A stretch of 64,000 bases of DNA from JALEFZ01 sp039817415 (GTDB taxonomy: Bacteria; Bacteroidota; Bacteroidia; J057): assembly GCA_039817415.1 (NCBI GenBank), contig JBCBVV010000034.1:15825-79824 (forward strand), given 5' to 3'. A program made the translations under genes and the position numbers. Position 1 is the first letter of the stretch. Every line of letters starts with the position of its first letter. This document shows, piece by piece, positions 9,540 through 18,161 of the stretch. A model generated the notes under the pieces. It saw only the letters and a list, made by a program, of their open reading frames with translations. It was not told the DNA's origin and searched no databases.

Positions 9540-10082
9540 ATGAAAAAATGGGGCATTTTACTTCTGGTAGGATTGGCTGTTAGCATGTATTGCTGCACCC
9601 TTTTTTTGGATGATTACCAAAGCGTAACCATCAAGGGTTATGAAGTCACCTACCCCAGTTTTTTATCTGAGACAGATCGTTTAAGTGAGAATGCCGATCT
9701 TCAATTACAGGATGTTCAGGGCGATATATACGCTGTTTTGAGAATTAGCCATTGGGATTCCCTCAGAAGCAATAAACCTGAGGAGGACCTAAATGATTAT
9801 TTTGAGTTTTATCTGGATAACATTTACAAAGAGTTGGAAGGGCCAATTATTTCTGGTCCAGATAGCTTATTCACAAATGGATTTGAAGGAATTGAGGGTC
9901 AATTGAGTGGTTCCTACAAGGGAAACCAGTTGCATCATAGAATAACCCTGCTTCAAGATAGCACCTACCTCTTCCAATTTCTTCAATGGGCACCTGATCC
10001 CATATGGGAAAATAAAAAAGAAGAATTAAGTGTCATGATAGACAGCCTTCACGCTAGCATAAAGCCAGAAAATTCTAACTAA
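9540..10082 (+). CDS. Small secreted protein of unknown function
   Basis: A 180-residue protein with an N-terminal hydrophobic segment (residues 5-20, LLLVGLAVSMYCC) that should export it. The double Cys at 18-19 could serve as an imperfect lipobox, since the preceding residue is Tyr rather than Gly/Ala/Ser. The rest alternates beta strands and acidic loops, for example KGYEVTYPSFL and GIEGQLSGSYKGNQLHHRITLL. This layout recalls PsbP/DUF1795-type folds, but I do not recognise the family. Its stop overlaps that of the convergent permease gene by 4 bp, with no terminator between them. Confidence 0.7.
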   Translation: MKKWGILLLVGLAVSMYCCTLFLDDYQSVTIKGYEVTYPSFLSETDRLSENADLQLQDVQGDIYAVLRISHWDSLRSNKPEEDLNDYFEFYLDNIYKELEGPIISGPDSLFTNGFEGIEGQLSGSYKGNQLHHRITLLQDSTYLFQFLQWAPDPIWENKKEELSVMIDSLHASIKPENSN

Positions 10083-11314
10083 ACGTACCGCAATGCTACA
10101 ATAGGATCAACCTTTGCCGCTTTTCTTGCAGGATATAGACCAGAGATAACCCCTACAACCAAGCAGACAATAAAGCCTCGGATAATCCAATCCCAGGGGA
10201 CGACGAAGGTCCCATTAAAGAAGAAAGTACTCACGAGATTCCCCCCAATAATACCCAACAGAATACCTAATAATCCTCCAAGCTGGCAAATCACTACCGC
10301 CTCCCATAAAAACTGTGAAAGGATATTTCCACGAGATGCTCCAAGAGACTTTCTCAGTCCTATTTCTCGGGTACGTTCAGTAACAGATACCAACATCACA
10401 TTAAGCAAGGCTACAGAGGCCCCTAGAAGGGTGATAATAGCGATGATTTGAGCAGCTATGGTGATAAAGGATAGCGTTTCCAGCAACTGACCTATGAAGG
10501 CATCACTCTTAGAAACGGAAAAATTAGATTGATCTCGCGGTAGGAGTTTACGAGTCAGCCTGAATTCTGCCTCTGCAGCTCCCATAACGGCTTGAAGTTT
10601 GAGAGGATCTTCCACATAAACGTTGATGATCAGAGAGCCAAGATTGGGTTTGATATTCCGTAGGGTCGTTAGTGGGATGATAACCTGTCTGTCAATACTG
10701 GCTGAGCCTGTCGATCCCACTTCCTCCAAGACACCCACTACCTTAAATATTTTTCCTGATACAGATACAAGTTTTCCGATAGGATTTTCTAATCCAAACA
10801 GTTTTTCACGTACCTCAGATCCTAAGACAAGGGTATTTTTGGCAAGAGCGAGGTCATCTGTGGAAAGGAAACGACCTAACTCCACATTGTATCTGGAAAC
10901 AATAGTGTAGTTTTCATCTGAGCCTACAAGGGAAACGTTAGGATTGGTTTCTGCCCTCCCATACCTGAGCTTGTTTGTTCCCCCACCTGATCCTGAAAGG
11001 CTTACCGTGAACTCTTCTCCAAAGCTTTCTTTGAAGGAGGAAGCTTGCCTGTAGGTAATAGGGGGAAATTTTTGCTTGGCACCTCTTCCCCTTCTTCCAA
11101 AGCGAACGGTAGAGGCACGGTTCATGACTCTAAAGGTGTTTGACCCTAGAGATGAAAAGCTATTCCCCAAGCCAGATTTAATTCCATCAATGGAGGTTCT
11201 CACAAAAACCAAGGCCGTGATTCCAAGGGCAATGATAAAAATAGTTATCCCTGCGCGAAGAATATTTGCTCTGATGGCATCTAGCGATTGGTTTACATTC
11301 ACCCAAAACTTCAT
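10079..11314 (-). CDS. MacB/FtsX-type ABC transporter permease
   Basis: A 411-residue inner-membrane permease of the MacB family. One transmembrane helix near 20-40 (ITIFIIALGITALVFV) is followed by a large periplasmic MacB_PCD-type domain (about 45-275) with the usual LGSEVREKLFG and VVGVLEE motifs. The C-terminal FtsX domain has three helices from about 285 and the motif VTERTREIGLRKSLGA, the coupling helix to an ATPase. It probably moves lipoproteins or peptides or works as a mechanotransmitter. Neither an ATP-binding subunit nor a membrane-fusion protein is adjacent, so the partners are encoded elsewhere. Confidence 0.9.
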   Translation of the reverse strand: MKFWVNVNQSLDAIRANILRAGITIFIIALGITALVFVRTSIDGIKSGLGNSFSSLGSNTFRVMNRASTVRFGRRGRGAKQKFPPITYRQASSFKESFGEEFTVSLSGSGGGTNKLRYGRAETNPNVSLVGSDENYTIVSRYNVELGRFLSTDDLALAKNTLVLGSEVREKLFGLENPIGKLVSVSGKIFKVVGVLEEVGSTGSASIDRQVIIPLTTLRNIKPNLGSLIINVYVEDPLKLQAVMGAAEAEFRLTRKLLPRDQSNFSVSKSDAFIGQLLETLSFITIAAQIIAIITLLGASVALLNVMLVSVTERTREIGLRKSLGASRGNILSQFLWEAVVICQLGGLLGILLGIIGGNLVSTFFFNGTFVVPWDWIIRGFIVCLVVGVISGLYPARKAAKVDPIVALRYV

Positions 11315-11383
11315 ATCTGAAACTTAATAAGGATTGTGCAAAGGTGAAAAGGTGAAACCCAAATGATCGATCAAATACCTAGT

Positions 11384-13078
11384 TTATCCTTCCATTTTCT
11401 CGCTACCCCCCAACCAGCCTACCACAAAAACGACTGATACGCCTAATGGATTTAACCAAAGATATTCAATGGCGTTTTTATATCCTTCTAAGGGTCCCCC
11501 TAATGGAAAGTGCCAGGAATGTTCTCCTGAGAAACAATTGATTTGCCACCCTCCTACCACCATTACCGTTCCTACCCCTAACAAAAATGCCCAAAAGACC
11601 GATCTGGAAGTTGCCCTTTTTTGCCACAAAAGGAGAAAGACACCAAGAATGGGCCCATAAACAAGGCTCCCTAATTGATTCACGATTTCAATGATGGCAT
11701 CTGTTTCGCCAAAAGCAAGGGCAGTGCTGGTAGCAAATATTCCCCAAAGGGCAGTAGTAATTCGGGTCGCTCTCAGGTAGTAGCCTTCACTTCTTTTCTC
11801 TCTTTGAAGTCTCCTCAACCAGTCCACCACAGAAGATGTTGCCAAAGAGTTCAAAACTGAATCAATACTTGACAAGGCAGCAGCAAAAATTCCAGCCAGA
11901 ATCAATCCTAATATTCCTACAGGGAGTTCATGCAACATAAAGTAAGGAAAGATATAGTTGGTATCAGGCTCAATCTTCTCCTTTTTTACAGAACTCAACA
12001 CAAGAGCAGTATGCCGCATTTCATTGATCTCCTTGTCCTTTTTTTGAAAGGCTTCACACATAGGCCCGTTTTCCTCCAGACACTTGTTGGCTAAGAATCT
12101 TCTTTCTAACATACTTTCATCGAAAGATTGATTCATAGCCGCGGAGCAACTCCTCCCTTCATGGAACACCAAGGGCGCAGGATGGTAGATATAAAAGACA
12201 TACATCAGGATCCCAAGCAGCAGGATAAAAAATTGCATTGGTAATTTGAGGACAGCAGACATAAGCAGAGAAGAACGAGCGTCGGTGAGGCTTTTCGCAG
12301 TTAGAACACGCTGCACCTGTGGCTGATCTGCCCCGAAATAGGACAACATCAAAAAAGTGCCTGCAATCAAGCCAGACCATATGTTGTATTTGCTCCCTAA
12401 ATCAAACTGGGTATCAATGATTTCTAGCTTCCCTAATGTTCCAGCTAGTTGTAAGCTATCAACAAATGATACTTCTTCAGGTAATCGCCAAATTATCCAA
12501 ACGGAACAGAAAATCAGGGCGAAAATCATCAAAAACATCTGTTTCATATCCGTTCTTATCACACCTCCAATTCCGCCAAACATGGTATAAATGGTCGCCG
12601 TAAGCCCCATGAGAAGTATGGTCCATGTGAGGGAGATGTGGAAAAGCAGAGAAAGCACATAAGCAGGAGCGGCTATAGCAAATCCTACCGTAACTCCTTT
12701 TGATAAGAGGAATATGGCGCTGGTCATGAGACGCAAACGAAGACCAAAGCGATTTTCGAGCGCTTCATAAATAGTATATACCTTAAGCTTATAATATAAT
12801 GGGACAAGGGTTACAGACAGAATGACCATGGCAAGCGGGAGGCCCAAATAAAATTGGAGAAACTTCATGTCCTCCACGTATGCCAGTCCAGTAGTACTGA
12901 TGAATGTAATAGCAGAGGCTTGTGTAGCCATAACCGAAAGCCCTGCTGCCCACCATGGCGTACTTCTACCCGCCAATACCACAGAATCCAAGCCTTCATG
13001 TTTGCCCGCATGCTTAAGACCATCCCAAAGCGTGTACACAAAAAATCCCGCCAATATCAACCAATCGAGCAAGTGCAT
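11384..13078 (-). CDS. Sodium:solute symporter (SSS/SLC5 family)
   Basis: A 564-residue polytopic membrane protein of about 13 helices. SSS hallmarks are the N-terminal GRSTPWWAAGLSVMATQASA (residues 37-56), the TM3-4 region, and ILAGIFAAALSSIDSVLNS near 400, which matches the sodium site of this family. An insertion of about 80 residues around 310-390 holds several Cys and is predicted to lie outside the membrane. The substrate (sugar, iodide, proline-type or other) cannot be told. The preceding permease gene is on the same strand 69 bp away, but there is no evidence of a shared function. Confidence 0.9.
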   Translation of the reverse strand: MHLLDWLILAGFFVYTLWDGLKHAGKHEGLDSVVLAGRSTPWWAAGLSVMATQASAITFISTTGLAYVEDMKFLQFYLGLPLAMVILSVTLVPLYYKLKVYTIYEALENRFGLRLRLMTSAIFLLSKGVTVGFAIAAPAYVLSLLFHISLTWTILLMGLTATIYTMFGGIGGVIRTDMKQMFLMIFALIFCSVWIIWRLPEEVSFVDSLQLAGTLGKLEIIDTQFDLGSKYNIWSGLIAGTFLMLSYFGADQPQVQRVLTAKSLTDARSSLLMSAVLKLPMQFFILLLGILMYVFYIYHPAPLVFHEGRSCSAAMNQSFDESMLERRFLANKCLEENGPMCEAFQKKDKEINEMRHTALVLSSVKKEKIEPDTNYIFPYFMLHELPVGILGLILAGIFAAALSSIDSVLNSLATSSVVDWLRRLQREKRSEGYYLRATRITTALWGIFATSTALAFGETDAIIEIVNQLGSLVYGPILGVFLLLWQKRATSRSVFWAFLLGVGTVMVVGGWQINCFSGEHSWHFPLGGPLEGYKNAIEYLWLNPLGVSVVFVVGWLGGSEKMEG

Positions 13079-13095
13079 ATGCTATAATAATGCTA

Positions 13096-13103
13096 CAAAA
13101 GTA
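13096..13103 (-). promoter_or_regulatory. Candidate -7 promoter element of the symporter gene
   Basis: CAAAAGTA on the plus strand reads TACTTTTG on the minus strand, a perfect match to the Bacteroidota -7 motif TAnnTTTG. It lies 18 bp upstream of the symporter start. No clear -33 element is visible. Confidence 0.35.
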
Positions 13104-13200
13104 CAGATTGATCACAATAATAGAAGAATCCTTTTCGAAGGAGTGTCAATAGGCAGGCATTTGGGGAAGGCAAAAACAGGAAAACTTTTACCTTAGTAGG

Positions 13201-13815
13201 ATGAAAGTAGTTCCGATTTGTTACTACCCACCCGTCCACTGGTATGCAAGCGTCATTCGGGAAGAAGCTGTACACTTAGAAGTAAGCCAGCATTATAGGA
13301 AGCAACAGTTTACTTCTCGCTGCCATATTAAGGTTGCCAATCGGATCCTACCCTTAACTATTCCAGTAGGAAAGAGAGGGGCAAAAGTACCCATTAGAGA
13401 TAAGAAAATCAGCTATGAGGTGGATTGGCAAACTCAACATTGGAGGAGCATTTACTCCGCCTACAGAAATTCTCCTTTCTTTGAATACTATGAAGATGAT
13501 GTAAAAGGCGCATTGTTTACAACAGGCCTAGATTTAACTCATTATCTACTATTGCAGATGGAGGGGATTAATAGGATGTTGGGGATGGATACCCGTTTCG
13601 TGCTAACCTCCGAATACCTGGAAGAGGAGAATTATGGGACAGACTTGCGGAAGGCATTCGATCCGTCATTGAAAAGAATGCCTACATGGTTTACTCCCCG
13701 AGCTTATCCGCAGGTGTTCGGAGATTTTGTGGGTGGACTATCTATTTTAGATCTATTGTTTAACATGGGGCCTGAAAGCAGGGCTTATCTCATGGAAACA
13801 GGAATCTCCATATAG
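13201..13815 (+). CDS. WbqC family protein
   Basis: A 204-residue protein of the WbqC-like family, found in polysaccharide loci and near lepB in many Bacteroidota; its biochemical role is not settled. The N-terminus has the family look (PICYYPPVHWYASVIREE, then FTSRCHIKVANRILPLTIPV), with LPLTIPV followed by IRDKKIS and WQTQHWRSIYSAYRNSPFFEYYED, the most conserved block. There is no signal peptide, so it is cytosolic. It is divergent from the symporter gene (122 bp apart) and converges on the ArsR gene with 5 bp between stops. Confidence 0.88.
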   Translation: MKVVPICYYPPVHWYASVIREEAVHLEVSQHYRKQQFTSRCHIKVANRILPLTIPVGKRGAKVPIRDKKISYEVDWQTQHWRSIYSAYRNSPFFEYYEDDVKGALFTTGLDLTHYLLLQMEGINRMLGMDTRFVLTSEYLEEENYGTDLRKAFDPSLKRMPTWFTPRAYPQVFGDFVGGLSILDLLFNMGPESRAYLMETGISI

Positions 13816-13820
13816 AAAGA

Positions 13821-14132
13821 CTACAAGTGGTCTTCAAACGTACTAAGGATAAGGTCAATTACTTCAACCACACAAGCGTGCTTCAGGAAGTAATAAGAAT
13901 GTTTTCCTTGTCTTTTTGAATCAAGAATATCTTTGTCCTTCAAAATACTAAGGTGCTGGGAAGCTACTGCCTGCTCCAGACCAAGGGCCATATAAATCTG
14001 GGTAACATTCATTCGTTTCCCATCTTTAAGGAGGTCAATCATCGCCAAACGAACGGGGTGTGCTATTGCTTTTAAGCTGGCAGCTGTGCGCTCTAGGGTG
14101 GCTTTGTCTAAGTTGATTTGAGAAGTATGCAT
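13821..14132 (-). CDS. ArsR-type winged-helix transcriptional regulator
   Basis: A 103-residue DNA-binding protein. The core LKAIAHPVRLAMIDLLKDGKRMNVTQIY, LEQAVASQHLSILKDKDIL and RQGKHSYYFL gives helix-turn-helix and wing. The metal-binding ELCVCDL box of ArsR/SmtB is replaced by MNVTQIYMAL, so an alpha-3 metal site is absent. The only Cys (near residue 90) is in the C-terminal helix. The signal sensed is unknown. It is encoded alone, and the AT-rich region upstream holds several inverted repeats that could be its operator. Confidence 0.88.
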   Translation of the reverse strand: MHTSQINLDKATLERTAASLKAIAHPVRLAMIDLLKDGKRMNVTQIYMALGLEQAVASQHLSILKDKDILDSKRQGKHSYYFLKHACVVEVIDLILSTFEDHL

Positions 14133-14180
14133 AATCGCCGTTGAGTTTTATTTGCCGAAAAACTTCAACAAACAGAATTT

Positions 14181-14202
14181 AATAGCCTACAATCAGGCTA
14201 TT
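14181..14202. promoter_or_regulatory. Inverted repeat upstream of the ArsR gene
   Basis: AATAGCCT (14181-14188) and AGGCTATT (14195-14202) form a perfect 8-bp inverted repeat with a six-base spacer, 49 bp upstream of the regulator start. This is the size and place expected for an autoregulatory ArsR operator. Confidence 0.4.
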
Positions 14203-14483
14203 TGTTTCAATAATAACGAAATTATTTAAACAAAACCTGATTATTGTTGTAAAAAAGATTTTTTTTTAACATATGCAATCTAATCAATATAATTGAAACA
14301 ACATATGATTTTCGTCAAAGGAATGACTGGCGAACAAAAGCTTTCAAAAATAGTATTCCAATTAGTGGACAATGATATTTTCCCATACTTCAGCCATTTA
14401 GCTTGAAAGGCATTAGAAAAGGAATATATCTAGAGCCATAAATCTTAACATGGATAAAAAGGAAAAAATAAGCTCGAGCAAAA

Positions 14484-14497
14484 TGTAATCGTTTACA
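14484..14497. promoter_or_regulatory. LacI/cre-type operator upstream of ribBA
   Basis: TGTAATCGTTTACA fits the LacI-family/catabolite-responsive-element consensus TGWNANCGNTNWCA at every position. It is the centre of a longer inverted repeat (14480-14501, AAAATGTAA and TTACATTTT). It lies about 120 bp before ribBA and 350 bp before the divergent ArsR gene. No LacI-family regulator is in the window. A second palindrome, ATTGTTGAACAAT, follows at 14517-14529. The rest of 14133-14615 shows no ORF, and I see no FMN-riboswitch-like conserved core. Confidence 0.5.
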
Positions 14498-14615
14498 TTT
14501 TTTGTATATTAGATTAATTGTTGAACAATCAGGCGGACATTTTACTCATGTACAACAGCCTTCATCTATCCGTTATTCCTAATTTTGTTTTACTTTTGGG
14601 ACAATAAGCTTAAGC

Positions 14616-15851
14616 ATGCAAGAAATTAAAATCGATTCCATAGAAGAAGCTCTAGTAGACATCAAAGCCGGTAAAATGGTGATTGTCGTAGATGATGAGG
14701 ACAGAGAGAATGAAGGAGACTTCGTCATGGCAGCGAGTCATATTACCCCTTCTGATATCAATTTCATGGCGACCAATGGTCGTGGATTGATCTGTGTTCC
14801 TCTTACTGAAGACAAATGCGATGCTCTTGAACTAGAGATGATGGTTGGAAAAAATACAGATCATTATAAGACTGCCTTTACGGTCTCTGTGGATTATCTT
14901 AAAGATGGGGGTACAACTGGAATTTCTGCAGCTGATAGGGCTAGAACAGTGAGAGCCCTCTTACATCCCACCTCAAAACCAGAGGATTTTACCCGACCTG
15001 GACATATCTTCCCCCTTAAGGCAAGACAAGGAGGCGTTCTGAGAAGAGCAGGACATACAGAGGCAGGGATTGACCTGGCACGTTTGGCAGGGCTTGAACC
15101 AGCGGCTGTGATTGTGGAAATCATGAATGAGGATGGAACCATGGCCCGTCTTCCCGAACTAAGGAAGGTAGCTGATAAGTTTGACCTCAAACTCATTACC
15201 ATTCAGGACCTCATTTCCTATAGACTACGTCATGATTCCTTGATCGAAAAACAGGTAACTGTACAAATGCCTACAGAGCATGGGGAGTTTAAAATGACTG
15301 CCTACAGGCAAAAAAATAGTGAAGATGTTCATTTGGCCATCTTTAAAGGAGAGTGGGAAGTAGGAGAAGAAGTCATGGTTAGGGTACACTCTTCCTGCGT
15401 TACAGGAGACATCTTCGGTTCTTGTAGATGTGATTGTGGACCGCAATTAGAGAAGGCCTTACAAATGATTGAGGAAGAAGGAAAGGGCATGGTCTTGTAC
15501 ATGAACCAAGAAGGAAGGGGTATAGGATTGGTGAATAAACTCCGAGCATATGAACTTCAGGAACAAGGTTATGATACAGTTGAAGCCAATCTCAAGCTTG
15601 GTTTTGACATGGACCAAAGGGATTATGGGGTCGGTGCACAAATCCTTCGAGACATGGGCATTACCAAAATGAGACTCATGACGAATAATCCTACAAAAAG
15701 GGCTGGATTGATTGGATACGGACTGGAAATTACAGAAATTATCCCTATTGAGATTGCGCCCAATCCTCATAACCAACAGTACCTGATGACCAAAAAGTTG
15801 AAAATGGGTCATCACATCCTGAATGATGTTGTTCAGGAGGCCAATGAATAA
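14616..15851 (+). CDS. ribBA: Bifunctional 3,4-dihydroxy-2-butanone-4-phosphate synthase / GTP cyclohydrolase II
   Basis: Catalyses the two entry steps of riboflavin synthesis: ribulose-5-phosphate to dihydroxybutanone phosphate, and GTP to the diaminopyrimidine. The 411 residues split into RibB (about 1-200: VVDDEDRENEGDFVMAA, then RPGHIFPLKAR and RRAGHTEAGIDLARLAGL) and RibA (about 205-405). RibA has the zinc-binding set SSCVTGDIFGSCRCDCG (C-x10-C-x-C) and NQEGRGIGL. Both active sites look intact. Other rib genes are not nearby. The downstream membrane protein starts 8 bp after the stop and is probably co-transcribed. Confidence 0.96.
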   Translation: MQEIKIDSIEEALVDIKAGKMVIVVDDEDRENEGDFVMAASHITPSDINFMATNGRGLICVPLTEDKCDALELEMMVGKNTDHYKTAFTVSVDYLKDGGTTGISAADRARTVRALLHPTSKPEDFTRPGHIFPLKARQGGVLRRAGHTEAGIDLARLAGLEPAAVIVEIMNEDGTMARLPELRKVADKFDLKLITIQDLISYRLRHDSLIEKQVTVQMPTEHGEFKMTAYRQKNSEDVHLAIFKGEWEVGEEVMVRVHSSCVTGDIFGSCRCDCGPQLEKALQMIEEEGKGMVLYMNQEGRGIGLVNKLRAYELQEQGYDTVEANLKLGFDMDQRDYGVGAQILRDMGITKMRLMTNNPTKRAGLIGYGLEITEIIPIEIAPNPHNQQYLMTKKLKMGHHILNDVVQEANE

Positions 15852-15859
15852 GCTTTGAA

Positions 15860-17428
15860 TTGAGTCCCAAGCGGAAAAAACATATCATATTATGGAGTGC
15901 CCTCAGTCTCTTATGGCTGGGGGTATGTATTATATTGTTACTTGCTTCGCTTCAGTTAACAGACAATCAGTTTACCTATCCCCTGGATGATACATACATC
16001 CACCTCTCCATAGCTAGGTCCATACAGGAAAATGGAAACTGGGGTCCCTCTTCCTTCCAATTTCAAAATAGTTCTTCCTCACCCGCCTTTACCGCCCTAT
16101 TGAGTGTGGCTCATGGACTTGGTATAAACTCGGTTTATTTGCCGCTGTTCATCAATGTTATCGCAGGCCTTTTATGGATTTGGGTTATTTCAAAGATGGT
16201 GTTTTACTCCACTCACCATGTCCTTCGGTATGGGATTTTTTTGGGAATCATTATCCTGCTTACTCCCCTACCCTTATTGACCTTACTCGGTATGGAGCAC
16301 ATTCTCCATTTGCTTATGGCTACCCTCTTTTTACGAGAGGCTTCTTATAAATTGGAAAAACCCAGCACACATCCCAATGGTATGCTGATTATCACGGGGA
16401 TACTAATGTGCCTTTTCCGATACGAAGGCTTGTTCATCATTCTGGCTTTTGGTGTGGTAGGCTTGGCCAATAGGAATTGGAGGTCCATCATTCTACCTAT
16501 CGCAGCAGCTTGTCTTGCTTTGTTTCTACTTGGCCTATTTATGCTTTCCCAGGGAGGCACTATACTCCCCATTTCTGTTTTGGGTAAAAGTCAGGGAACA
16601 GAATTGGTCCAAGGAAATATTTCCTACTGGTTATGGAAGGCCGTTTCCAATCTGTACGACAACCCTTTCATGTTGATTCTCATCCTTTGTAACTTGACGA
16701 TATGGATCATGCAAATCTTGAAAAGCGGTGGGATTCTGCAATTCTGGATTCCCATTTGGCTGATTGGAACCTTACTACACCTTATGTTTGCTGAGGTAGG
16801 CGGATATCGCTATGAGGCTTATTTGATTGGATTGGGATTGTTGGTTATTCCTCTTTACTTTCTTTCAGAATCATTTATACCCGTCTTTACTCTTCAGCAA
16901 AAACAGATTTTTGTCCTCTTGGTAGCTTTCCTTGTTTTCCCATTATTGATTCGATCAGTATTCTTCTCAGCCAATTATCCTGTTTTTTGTCAAAACATAT
17001 ATCAACAATCGGTACAAGTAGGAAAATTTCTAGAGAGGCATTATCAGGAAGAGTCTATTGCCCTCAATGACATCGGAGCAGGAACCTATTTTGGACAAAT
17101 ACAACTAACCGATATGGTCGGTATAGGAGACCAAGAAGTCTTTAAGATTCGACAACAGGACCAATACACAGCTGATCAGATACAGGAACTAACGGAAGCT
17201 AGGCAAAGTAGGATAGCTATTGTCCACGACATTTGGGTTGGGTCAGTGATTCCCACTACATGGCTGAAAATGGCGACCTATACCATTCCCGATAATGTGA
17301 TTTGTGCAGATGCAAGTATGAGTTTCTATGCCTGCAGCACTAAGGAGCAAGAGCATTTGAAACAAGCCCTAGTAGACTTTAAACAAAGAATCCCCAAAGG
17401 AACTACGCTCAAGCTATTCTTTGAGTAA
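15860..17428 (+). CDS. Polytopic glycosyltransferase-like membrane protein (ArnT/PMT-like)
   Basis: A 522-residue protein with about 11-12 hydrophobic helices. After the first helix comes PLDDTYIHLSIARSI (around residues 40-54), whose paired Asp resembles the catalytic loop of GT39/GT83-type lipid-linked sugar transferases. The C-terminal ~120 residues form a soluble domain (RHYQEESIALNDIGAG). The start is a TTG 8 bp after the ribBA stop; no in-frame ATG exists near the N-terminus, so TTG is the best choice. Function is inferred only from fold-level resemblance. Its 3' end overlaps the convergent response-regulator gene by 15 bp. Confidence 0.65.
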   Translation: MSPKRKKHIILWSALSLLWLGVCIILLLASLQLTDNQFTYPLDDTYIHLSIARSIQENGNWGPSSFQFQNSSSSPAFTALLSVAHGLGINSVYLPLFINVIAGLLWIWVISKMVFYSTHHVLRYGIFLGIIILLTPLPLLTLLGMEHILHLLMATLFLREASYKLEKPSTHPNGMLIITGILMCLFRYEGLFIILAFGVVGLANRNWRSIILPIAAACLALFLLGLFMLSQGGTILPISVLGKSQGTELVQGNISYWLWKAVSNLYDNPFMLILILCNLTIWIMQILKSGGILQFWIPIWLIGTLLHLMFAEVGGYRYEAYLIGLGLLVIPLYFLSESFIPVFTLQQKQIFVLLVAFLVFPLLIRSVFFSANYPVFCQNIYQQSVQVGKFLERHYQEESIALNDIGAGTYFGQIQLTDMVGIGDQEVFKIRQQDQYTADQIQELTEARQSRIAIVHDIWVGSVIPTTWLKMATYTIPDNVICADASMSFYACSTKEQEHLKQALVDFKQRIPKGTTLKLFFE

Positions 17429-18151
17429 GTTCTGATCATTTAACGCCTTCAGGACATCCTGACGATAATTTCGTCCAATGGGGATTTCCTTACCTGCTAC
17501 TTCCACAGCTGGAGTTGTATAAGCCTCTACCTTTTTCAGATTGATGATGAAGGACCTATGAACCCTGATAAACTTTCCAGCTGGAAGTTTTTCTTCCATA
17601 TAGCTAATCCGCTGATAAGCAGTAACGCTTTTCTCTGCCGTAAAAACTCTGATATAGTCTTTCAAGCTCTCGATATACAGGATATCATCTAGCATGACCT
17701 TGACCATTTTCTTATCAGATTTCAGGTAAATGAAAGAATCTGACTTTCCTCCTCCTTCAGCGACCTCTCCAGTACGAGGAGCGGCCTCGTCTTTTTGCTG
17801 ATCCTGTAAGACCTTATTAACAGCTCGAAGAAATCTATCGAAAGAAATCGGTTTTAGGAGGTAATCCACAACGTTTAGCTCGTAGCCCTCAAGGGCATAA
17901 TCCCTGTAGGCGGTTGTAAAAATGACCTTGGGCGGGTTAGAAATATTCTTTAATAGGTCAATCCCTGTCAGCTTGGGCATTTGAATATCAAGGAAAAGAA
18001 GATCAATGTCTTCTTTGTTAAGCACATTAAAAGCTTCTACAGCATTGTCGAGACGACCAACCAATTCCAAGTCATCCAAGCGCTCGATATAGGCTTCCAG
18101 GACATCTAGTGCCAATGGCTCATCATCCACAATTAAACATTTGATTCCCAT
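17414..18151 (-). CDS. LytTR-family response regulator
   Basis: A 245-residue two-component regulator. The receiver domain (1-120) has the acidic pair Asp9-Asp10, the phosphoacceptor Asp55 in LLFLDIQMPK, and a Lys in LLKPISF. A charged linker leads to a LytTR DNA-binding domain (about 140-240: IYLKSDKKMVKV, ILYIESLKDYIRV, FIRVHRSFIINL, IPIGRNYR). It is the partner of the sensor kinase encoded just upstream, 10 bp apart. Target genes are unknown; the two genes form one unit. Confidence 0.93.
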   Translation of the reverse strand: MGIKCLIVDDEPLALDVLEAYIERLDDLELVGRLDNAVEAFNVLNKEDIDLLFLDIQMPKLTGIDLLKNISNPPKVIFTTAYRDYALEGYELNVVDYLLKPISFDRFLRAVNKVLQDQQKDEAAPRTGEVAEGGGKSDSFIYLKSDKKMVKVMLDDILYIESLKDYIRVFTAEKSVTAYQRISYMEEKLPAGKFIRVHRSFIINLKKVEAYTTPAVEVAGKEIPIGRNYRQDVLKALNDQNLLKE

Positions 18152-18161
18152 GTTGGTCAGT

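Noticed and set aside
14320..14615. FMN riboswitch upstream of ribBA
   Set aside because: I looked for the conserved G-rich core of FMN riboswitches and its paired end and saw neither; a covariance-model search would settle it.
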